Assembly (NCBI GenBank): GCA_900314925.1
Contig: OMXC01000003.1
Location: forward strand, 62,001 to 126,000
Length of the DNA: 64,000 nt
Source: an uncultured Bacteroidales bacterium
Lineage (GTDB): Bacteria; Bacteroidota; Bacteroidia; Bacteroidales; P3
Direction: 5' to 3'
Under the pieces are notes generated by a model that searched no databases, had not been told where the DNA came from, and saw only the letters and a list, made by a program, of their open reading frames with translations. Numbering within the stretch: position 1 is the first letter of the stretch; every line of letters begins with the position of its first letter. A program made the position numbers and the translations under genes. Positions 25,641 to 31,706 of the stretch are shown here, piece after piece.

Positions 25641-26762
25641 TTATGCGTTGGCGGCCTGGTAGAGGTGGCCAGGCAGCACGTGCACCGCCTTGGCCATCTC
25701 GAGGTTGAACATGAGCGAGGCCGCCTTGGGCATAGGCAGACCGCTGAGGTTCACTATCTCGTCGAGCGTCATGCTGCCGTTCTTGCGTATCAGCTCCCAG
25801 AGCTTCTGCTCGGCCGGCGGCAGGGTGGGGAAGAGCGAGGTCTGTGTGTCGGCTTTTGCCGTTGCCGCCGTGGGCCATCCGAGCTGGTAGGCGATGTCGG
25901 CAGCGCCGCGTGCCAAGAGGGCCTTGTTGGTGGCTATCAGGTTGTTGGTGCCGCGGCTGTAGGTGTCGCCCAGCCGTCCCGGCACGGCAAAGACGTCGCG
26001 CTGGTAGCCTGTGGCCATGGTGGCGGTGATGAGCGCTCCGCCGTGCTCTGAGGCTTCCACCACGAGGGTGGCGTCGCTCATGGCGGCTATGATGCGGTTG
26101 CGTGCGGGGAAGTGGCGCGGGTTGATGGCGGTGCCCATGGGGTACTCTGTCAGCAGGGTGCCGCCGCTGTGGACTATGCGTTCGGCCAGGCCGCGGTTCT
26201 CGACGGGATAGATGCGGTCGAGGCCGTGACCCAGTACCGCCACCGTCGGCAGGCCGTTGTCGAGCGAGGCTTTGTGGGCCATAGTGTCGATGCCGTAGGC
26301 CAGCCCGCTGACGACCAGCGGCTTGTCGTCCTCCTGCTGGGCGGCCATCTCTCTCACGAAGCGCTCCGTCGTGTCGCGTCCGTAGGGAGTGGCCTTGCGG
26401 GTGCCCACCACCGCGAGGGCGCGGCTGGCGTTGAGGTCGGCGTCGCCGAGGGCGTAGAGCAGCACGGGGGTGTCGGCGCACTCTTCGCGGTTGAGGCGTT
26501 GCGGGAAGCCGTCGTCGGTGAAGAAGAGCACCTTGATGCGCTTCGCTTCGGCGTTGCGCAACTCTTCTTCGGCCTGCGGGAAGGCTGTCTTGTTCAGCAG
26601 GTTTTCTACGATGGAGCGGTGGCTGCCGAAGGCCAGGCGCAGCTCCGAGGCCGGCAGGGAGAATATGTCCTCGCCCGGGTATGCGTCGAGCAGTTTGCGT
26701 ATGGCCGTAGGGCCGAGGCCATCGGTCATTGCCAGAGCCACTTGTGACAGTTTGTCCATCAT
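25641..26762 (-). CDS. dprA: DNA-processing protein DprA
   Basis: A 373-residue protein. The Rossmann-like DprA domain is clear: VVGTRKATPYGRD, VSGLAYGIDTMAHKASL, VLGHGLDRIYP, LLTEYPMGTAINPRHFPARN and a later GGALITATMA stretch. An N-terminal SAM/HhH region and a C-terminal winged-helix DML1-like domain (SMTLDEIVNLSGLPMPKAASLM) complete it. DprA loads RecA on incoming single strands during transformation. The start overlaps the NUDIX gene stop (ATGA), which fixes it at 26762. Confidence 0.95.
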   Translation of the reverse strand: MMDKLSQVALAMTDGLGPTAIRKLLDAYPGEDIFSLPASELRLAFGSHRSIVENLLNKTAFPQAEEELRNAEAKRIKVLFFTDDGFPQRLNREECADTPVLLYALGDADLNASRALAVVGTRKATPYGRDTTERFVREMAAQQEDDKPLVVSGLAYGIDTMAHKASLDNGLPTVAVLGHGLDRIYPVENRGLAERIVHSGGTLLTEYPMGTAINPRHFPARNRIIAAMSDATLVVEASEHGGALITATMATGYQRDVFAVPGRLGDTYSRGTNNLIATNKALLARGAADIAYQLGWPTAATAKADTQTSLFPTLPPAEQKLWELIRKNGSMTLDEIVNLSGLPMPKAASLMFNLEMAKAVHVLPGHLYQAANA

Positions 26763-27244
26763 CTTTTCGCTTTTGTCTGACGTGAGAGTGTGCGGAGTGT
26801 GCCGTAGCTTCCTTCGAGGCGGCGGTGCCACTCGTCGGGCGTCACCCACTCCACGCCGGTGATGCCCTCTTCTTCCTGCGGCTTGCCAACGGCTGAACCG
26901 TCGGCCACACTCATCGGGAACCACGACGTCTGCTTCAGGTGCCATCCGCCGTAGAGGTTAAAGATGTGGTAGGTCTTTATAGTGGTCAATGGCCAGTGCC
27001 CAGTGGTCGCTCTCACCCCCGTCTCTTCCTCCACTTCGCGGAGGGCGCCCTGCAGGAGGGTCTCGCCGGCCTCCACTTTGCCTTTCGGCAGGTCCCAGCG
27101 GCCGTTGCGAAGTATGAGGAGCATCATGCCGTCGTCGCGTGTCACCATGCCGCCTGCGGCGCGAACCCAGCGCATGCGGCGTTTGAGGAGGCGCAGCAGC
27201 CACAGGGGTATGTCCCAGGTGTGGTATTTGTAGCTCAGTTTCAT
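26759..27244 (-). CDS. NUDIX hydrolase
   Basis: A 161-residue protein with a complete Nudix box (GKVEAGETLLQGALREVEEE, then TGV) in a compact fold. VRAAGGMVTRDDGMMLLI precedes it and RWDLPKGK leads into it. The substrate cannot be predicted; the closest naming would be an 8-oxo-dGTP- or nucleoside-polyphosphate-type hydrolase. Both ends overlap neighbours by ATGA (META lipoprotein upstream, dprA downstream). Much of the longer open frame upstream is the META gene in another frame. Confidence 0.92.
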   Translation of the reverse strand: MKLSYKYHTWDIPLWLLRLLKRRMRWVRAAGGMVTRDDGMMLLILRNGRWDLPKGKVEAGETLLQGALREVEEETGVRATTGHWPLTTIKTYHIFNLYGGWHLKQTSWFPMSVADGSAVGKPQEEEGITGVEWVTPDEWHRRLEGSYGTLRTLSRQTKAKR

Positions 27245-27723
27245 TGCAGTTCGTACTTGAGGGTCTCCCGTCCTTTCTGGTAGAGGGTCATCGTGTAGGC
27301 GTCGAGCATCAGGGCGTCGGCCTTCTCGAAGAGGGCCATGTAGCGGGCTTCGGCGTTCATCTCGGCCTCCGGGCATCGTGTGTCGCCATACCCTATGCCG
27401 CTGAGCGTCAGCGTGTACCTGTCGCCTTTGGGCTGCTGTGCTTCGAGGCGCAGGGTGTAGTTGCCGTAGTAGTTGTTGCACGCCGTGCGGCCGCTGACGG
27501 TCTTGGCTTCGGGGTTGAACACAAGGGTTACCGGCTCGGCTTGGCGGTTCACCGCTTTGCCGCGTATGGCCACGAGCTGCCACACCTGCCCCTTCTGCGG
27601 CTCCAGCGGAGGTGTCTGGCGGTTGACGGCAGAGGGTTGCCGGCTGCCGCCGCAGGCGGTAAGCAGCAGACACGCAACCAGCGCGATACGTGTTATGACA
27701 GATGCCCTCATATCCATAAACAA
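27241..27723 (-). CDS. META/HslJ-domain lipoprotein
   Basis: Up to 160 residues, with lipobox LLTAC. The META domain covers the rest: WQLVAIRGKAV, then SGRTACNNYYGNYTL and DTRCPEAEMNAEARYMALFEKA, the conserved core including the CNNYxG motif. Related domains occur in HslJ and in secreted meta proteins; the function is unclear. Three in-frame ATGs (27723, 27717, 27711) could start translation; all leave the signal intact. Confidence 0.88.
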   Translation of the reverse strand: MFMDMRASVITRIALVACLLLTACGGSRQPSAVNRQTPPLEPQKGQVWQLVAIRGKAVNRQAEPVTLVFNPEAKTVSGRTACNNYYGNYTLRLEAQQPKGDRYTLTLSGIGYGDTRCPEAEMNAEARYMALFEKADALMLDAYTMTLYQKGRETLKYELQ

Positions 27724-27791
27724 TAATTATACAACGCTGTTTTGTTAATTATATTGTATATGGGGAGCGATTTCGTGTCTTTCTTTTTAGA

Positions 27792-27919
27792 AACGGCGAA
27801 TTATGCGAATTAAACGAAGCTACGCAGGTCAGACGTGCTGCGTCAGCTTTCGGGTAATTCGCAGATAATCTGTGAGATAATGGCTGCGTAGCTTCGTATA
27901 ATTCGTTTAATTCGCCGTT
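27792..27919. repeat. 128-bp composite inverted repeat overlapping a stop codon
   Basis: The outer arms pair over about 36 bp. The left arm begins AACGGCGAATTATGCGAATT and the right arm ends AATTCGTTTAATTCGCCGTT. Both run inward to GCTACGCAG and CTGCGTAGC. The interior contains a further CTGCGTCAGC that can also pair with GCTACGCAG. The right arm overlaps the last codons and stop of the DUF6266 gene. Confidence 0.85.
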
Positions 27920-28557
27920 ATTTCTATGGGGCCGCAGCCGATGTAGATTGTCTCCGACCAGCGGCCGGCGGCGTCCTGCACCATGCCCCACAGCTGCACC
28001 TCGTGGCCGCCGAACAGCTCGGGCAGCGCCACCGACAGGCGTCCCTCGCGGCGGTAGACGGGTATGGCGAGGAAAGCCATCTCGATATCAGGGCAGTAGG
28101 CAAATACCTGCACGCGATCGTAGTTGTCGGCGGGCAGGTGCTGCGGGTTGCCCTCGAAGGCGATGCTCAGCGTCGTGCCGCCAACGACCTCGGGCGTGCC
28201 GAAGGCCACAGGCGCCACAGGCCCCTCGCAGAGCACCAGCGCGCTCCAGTCGACCACCAGCTTGTCGCCCTCTGCGCTGAAGGCCGCCTTGTTCCTCTTG
28301 ATGAAGTAGTTGCATGCCGTCATGCCGTGTTCTGCCGCTATGGCGTCCATCGTCTCGCGCAGCACCCAGTTCATCCTGCCGGCCAGCTGCACCTCCTGCT
28401 TGAAGAGCATGCGGTGCTTCTGTTGCTTCTCCGTCTGCGGGTTCTTCGGCTTCGCCGCGAAGCTCCGCGTAATCCATTTTCCGCGCCACTGGTAGGTCAC
28501 CACCGGCCCCACTTTCCCCGTCAGCCCCAACAGCTGACCATTCGTCGTAATTGCCAT
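27907..28557 (-). CDS. DUF6266 family protein
   Basis: A 216-residue protein that opens MAITTNGQLLGLTGKVGPVV and continues TYQWRGKWITRSFAAKPKNP, the pattern of the Bacteroidales DUF6266 family. Its function is unknown. There is no signal peptide. The C-terminal half is beta-rich and may resemble a small Ig-like fold. The final residues (ITAN and stop) are encoded by the arm of an inverted repeat, suggesting the original 3' end was replaced. Confidence 0.78.
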   Translation of the reverse strand: MAITTNGQLLGLTGKVGPVVTYQWRGKWITRSFAAKPKNPQTEKQQKHRMLFKQEVQLAGRMNWVLRETMDAIAAEHGMTACNYFIKRNKAAFSAEGDKLVVDWSALVLCEGPVAPVAFGTPEVVGGTTLSIAFEGNPQHLPADNYDRVQVFAYCPDIEMAFLAIPVYRREGRLSVALPELFGGHEVQLWGMVQDAAGRWSETIYIGCGPIEITAN

Positions 28558-28859
28558 GATTACAATGCTTTAAAAGGTTGTCTGAATTATATTTCCATTA
28601 CTGCTAACGTTGATTTCTCTATATTATTACTTACAAAAGTAAATTTAACTAATGACAAACTAAAGAGCAACTAAAGACCAATATAAGAGATGATGCGGTA
28701 AGAGGTTGTTTTCGAGTGAGTTCCATTTTGCGTTTTTTGGCTTGTTTTCAGCTGTTGAAGAATCGGGATTTTCGGTTGATAACTTTTTTGCGGGGGGATA
28801 ATACGATATTTTGTTCGGGCGCGTTATTATGTAACTTAAATAATAATAACGGCCGAAGG
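28558..28859. other. Divergent AT-rich intergenic region
   Basis: This 302-nt gap is clearly more AT-rich than the surrounding genes. A frame is open here ahead of the glycosyltransferase (a start at 28716 would add 48 residues), but its sequence has no family similarity. No perfect TAnnTTTG box was found; TTTG near 28790 and TATTTTG near 28808 are a weak candidate for the plus strand. Confidence 0.55.
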
Positions 28860-30077
28860 GTGAACAGCAACAATAGCACGCGGATTGTGATGGCGGTGAG
28901 CAACGATTTGCTTACCGACCAGCGTGTTATGCGCCACGTCGGGGCGCTGCGCGAGGCGGGGTACGAGGTGACGACGGTGTGCCGGACGGACCTGCCGGTG
29001 CGCTGGCAGCGCGGCTGGCGCTTCTATGCGGCGTTCAACTGGCGGCTGTGGAGGAGGTTGAAGTGTGAAGTGAGAAGTGGGAAGTGTGAAGTGAGAAGTG
29101 AGAAGTGGGAAGTGAGAAGTGTGAAGTGTGAAGTGAGCGGTGATGCTACGCAGAGCAGCGTCAGCCAAAAGAACACAGAACACTCAACACAGAACACCGA
29201 AATAATTGTCTGGGCGAACGATACGGACACGCTGCTGGGCTGCTGGATGGCGGCGCGCGGACGTTGCCGCCTGGTGATGGACGCCCATGAGCTGTTCCCC
29301 GAAGTACCTGAGATACAGGACAAGCCGCTGGTGAAGTGGGTGTGGAGGACGATAGAGCGGTGGCTGATGCCCAAGTGCGACGCGCTGCTGACGGTGAGCC
29401 AGGGGATAGCCGACTACTACAAGGACAGATACGGGGTTGAGATGACGGTGGTGAGGAACCTGAGCAGTTATGAGTTGGGAGTTAGGAGTTATGAGTTAGG
29501 AGTTAGGAGTTATGAGTCGGGGGAGAAGGTTTTGCTCTATGCCGGCAAGGTGAATGTGGGGCGAGGGGTCGACTGGGCGATAGATGCGCTGGAGTTGCTG
29601 CCCGGGTGCCGCCTTGTGGTGGCCGGCGACGGCGACTTGCTGGAGGCGATGAAGGCTTACGCCGCCGAGAAGGCGTGGGCCGACCGCGTTGTGTTCACCG
29701 GGCGGCTGATGCCGGAGGAGATGGCGGCGCTGGAGGCGAAGGCCGACGTGGGCCTGGTGATGCTTGAGGACAAGGGTCTTAGCTACCACTACGCGCTGCC
29801 CAACAGGGTGGGGGCCTTCGTGCAGGCGGGGGTGCCGATGGTGGTGAGCGACCTGCCGGAGATGGCGCGCGTGGTGCGCACTTACGGTGTGGGCGAGGTG
29901 ATAGATGAGTTAGGAGTTAAGAGTTATGAGTTGAGAGTTAAGGCGTTGGCGGAGGCTGTGGAGAGGGTGCTGGCGAGGGAGTGGAAGGACGAGGACTTCG
30001 CCGCCGCGCGCGAGGATATGGATTGGAACAAAGAGAAACAAAAACTTATAAATATAGCTGTGAGCTGTAAGGTTTAA
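28860..30077 (+). CDS. GT4-like glycosyltransferase carrying four in-frame repeat insertions
   Basis: With a GTG start at 28860 it has 405 residues. The GT-B fold is clear: RIVMAVSNDLLTDQRVMRHV, VMDAHELFPEVPEI, SQGIADYY, VLLYAGKVNVGRGVDWAI, GDGDLLEAMK and GRLMPEEMAALEAKADVGLV. Between conserved blocks lie low-complexity peptides (KCEVRSG-like, NTEHSTQNTE, SYELGVR repeats, ELGVKSYELRVK) encoded by 7-bp arrays of the type otherwise found between genes. All sit where homologues have short loops, so the enzyme may remain active. ATG at 28890 and TTG/ATG-type starts further upstream are alternatives. Confidence 0.85.
   Translation: MNSNNSTRIVMAVSNDLLTDQRVMRHVGALREAGYEVTTVCRTDLPVRWQRGWRFYAAFNWRLWRRLKCEVRSGKCEVRSEKWEVRSVKCEVSGDATQSSVSQKNTEHSTQNTEIIVWANDTDTLLGCWMAARGRCRLVMDAHELFPEVPEIQDKPLVKWVWRTIERWLMPKCDALLTVSQGIADYYKDRYGVEMTVVRNLSSYELGVRSYELGVRSYESGEKVLLYAGKVNVGRGVDWAIDALELLPGCRLVVAGDGDLLEAMKAYAAEKAWADRVVFTGRLMPEEMAALEAKADVGLVMLEDKGLSYHYALPNRVGAFVQAGVPMVVSDLPEMARVVRTYGVGEVIDELGVKSYELRVKALAEAVERVLAREWKDEDFAAAREDMDWNKEKQKLINIAVSCKV
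29061..29137 (+). repeat. Coding 7-bp AAGTGAG array inside the glycosyltransferase
   Basis: Eleven 7-bp units (AAGTGTG, AAGTGAG, AAGTGGG variants) are translated as repeats of KCEVRSG. Of the three frames on this strand only the one used avoids TGA. Confidence 0.9.
29172..29199 (+). repeat. Coding 7-bp AACACAG array
   Basis: Four units (AACACAG, AACACTC, AACACAG, AACACCG) encode NTEHSTQNTE. The 34 nt before them contain GCTACGCAG and GCGTCAGC, words shared with the inverted repeat at 27.8 kb. Confidence 0.82.
29466..29521 (+). repeat. Coding 7-bp AGTTAGG array
   Basis: Eight units (AGTTATG, AGTTGGG, AGTTAGG, final AGTCGGG) encode SYELGVR repeats between VVRNLS and the GT-B strand KVLLYAG. 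Confidence 0.9.
29908..29942 (+). repeat. Third coding site of the AGTTAGG array
   Basis: Five units (AGTTAGG, AGTTAAG, AGTTATG, AGTTGAG, AGTTAAG) encode ELGVKSYELRVK between GVGEVID and ALAEAVERVL. Confidence 0.87.
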
Positions 30078-30140
30078 GTTTTGGGTGGCCGACGCACAAA
30101 ACTTAGGCTTGCAGCTAAAAACTGAAAACTAAAAAACGAT

Positions 30141-31679
30141 ATGATTTACGACATTCTGTTGATCCTGTACTTCGTTGGGACCATAGCAGGGCTGTGGTTC
30201 GTGTTCGGCAAGGCCGGCGAGAAGCCGTGGAAGGCCTTGGTGCCGGTGTACAACATCGTGGTGTGGATAAAGGTATGCGGCAAGTCGTGGAAGTGGTATA
30301 TCTACTTCCTCGTGCCAGCGCTCAACATTTTCACGTTCCTGCTGCTGGTGGTGGAGACCGCCAAGGTGTTCCGCCGCACGGGCTTCTGGGAGCAGCTGGC
30401 GGCGGTGCTGGTGCCGTGGGTGTATCTCCCGTGGCTGGGCTTGTCGAAGGGCATGGTGTACCACGACCCGAAGACGGACCCGCCGCAGAAGGTGGGCGAG
30501 GTGCGCGACTGGCTCGACGCCATCGTCTTCGCCATCGTGGCCGCCGTCATCATACGCGGCTTCACCTGCGAGCTGTACAACATTCCGTCGAGCTCGATGG
30601 AGGGAAGCCTGATGACGGGCGACTACCTGCTGGTGAGCAAGCTGGCCTATGGGCCGAGGGTTATTATGACGCCGCTGGCGATACCGCTTGTGCACAACAC
30701 CATTCCCGGCACGGGCGAGAAGGTGGAGAGCTACCTGCGCTGGCCGCAGCTGCCCTACCACCGCTATCCGGGTCTCTCGCATGTGAAACGCTTCGACGCC
30801 GTGGTGTTCAACTTCCCCGAGGGCGACACGACGCTCAATGCGAGCCCCGGCAACCTGTACACCTACTACGACGCCGTGCGCCACAACGACCAGAACCTGC
30901 TGCGCGACGGCTGGTTCGTGCGTCCGCTTGACAAGAGGAGCAACTACATAAAGCGCTGCATCGGTCTGCCCGGCGAGACGCTGCAGATCGTGAACCACCA
31001 AGTGCTGATCGACGGCAAGCCGATAGCGACCCCGAAGGAGGCGCAGACGACCTACTCGTTTGTCACCAACTCGCGCGGCATACCGCCGCAGTATGTGATG
31101 CAGGAGCTCGACCGGCTGGGCTTGAGCTATCAAGACATCGAGAACGCGGGCCCGTACGCCGTTGACGACGGCGGTGTGCTGACGGCCTACAACGTGCCGC
31201 TGACGCATAGGCAGTTGTACGGTCTGGAGAACTCGGAGCTGGGCCGCCAGACGTCAGTGGTGATGGATACCGCTGCGGCGACGCTGAACACCGACCTCTT
31301 CCCGCACCGCGAGGGGCAGCAGCAGAGTGTCGACAACTTCGGGCCGGTGCACATACCTGCCAAAGGGGAGGTGATAGAGCTGAACGACAGCACGCTGGCC
31401 ACATACCTAAGGGTCATCACCGCCTATGAGCACAACACGTTGGAGGTGAAGGACGGCAAATACTACATCAACGGCAAGGAGACGAAGAGCTACACCGTGC
31501 AGCAGGACTACTACTGGATGATGGGCGACAACCGCCACCACAGCCAGGACAGCCGCTACTGGGGCTTTGTGCCCGAGGACCACATCGTGGGCAAGGCCAA
31601 GTGGGTGCTCTTCAGCCGCGACAAAGACCGCGGCACTTTCCGCAAAGGGCGCTGGTTCAAAGACGCCTGCGCTTACTGA
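30141..31679 (+). CDS. lepB: Signal peptidase I with extra N-terminal membrane domain
   Basis: A 512-residue S26 peptidase that cleaves Sec signal peptides. Residues 1-105 form an added membrane domain with three hydrophobic helices (DUF5684-like, WKALVPVYNIVVWIKVCGKSW). The peptidase follows: catalytic Ser152 in PSSSMEGSLM, the general-base lysine in SNYIKRCIGLPGE, and the box MMGDNRHHSQDSRYWGFVP. A long insert sits between these, as in other Bacteroidetes LepB. The gap before the ATG holds an AACTAAA-type 7-bp array (30113-30137). Confidence 0.94.
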   Translation: MIYDILLILYFVGTIAGLWFVFGKAGEKPWKALVPVYNIVVWIKVCGKSWKWYIYFLVPALNIFTFLLLVVETAKVFRRTGFWEQLAAVLVPWVYLPWLGLSKGMVYHDPKTDPPQKVGEVRDWLDAIVFAIVAAVIIRGFTCELYNIPSSSMEGSLMTGDYLLVSKLAYGPRVIMTPLAIPLVHNTIPGTGEKVESYLRWPQLPYHRYPGLSHVKRFDAVVFNFPEGDTTLNASPGNLYTYYDAVRHNDQNLLRDGWFVRPLDKRSNYIKRCIGLPGETLQIVNHQVLIDGKPIATPKEAQTTYSFVTNSRGIPPQYVMQELDRLGLSYQDIENAGPYAVDDGGVLTAYNVPLTHRQLYGLENSELGRQTSVVMDTAAATLNTDLFPHREGQQQSVDNFGPVHIPAKGEVIELNDSTLATYLRVITAYEHNTLEVKDGKYYINGKETKSYTVQQDYYWMMGDNRHHSQDSRYWGFVPEDHIVGKAKWVLFSRDKDRGTFRKGRWFKDACAY

Positions 31680-31706
31680 GTTATGAATTAAGAGCTAAGA
31701 GCTATG
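31679..31706. repeat. 7-bp array bridging lepB stop and parC start
   Basis: Units AGTTATG, AATTAAG, AGCTAAG and AGCTATG fill the entire 24-nt gap. The first unit overlaps the lepB stop, and the last ends in the ATG of the topoisomerase gene. Confidence 0.8.
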
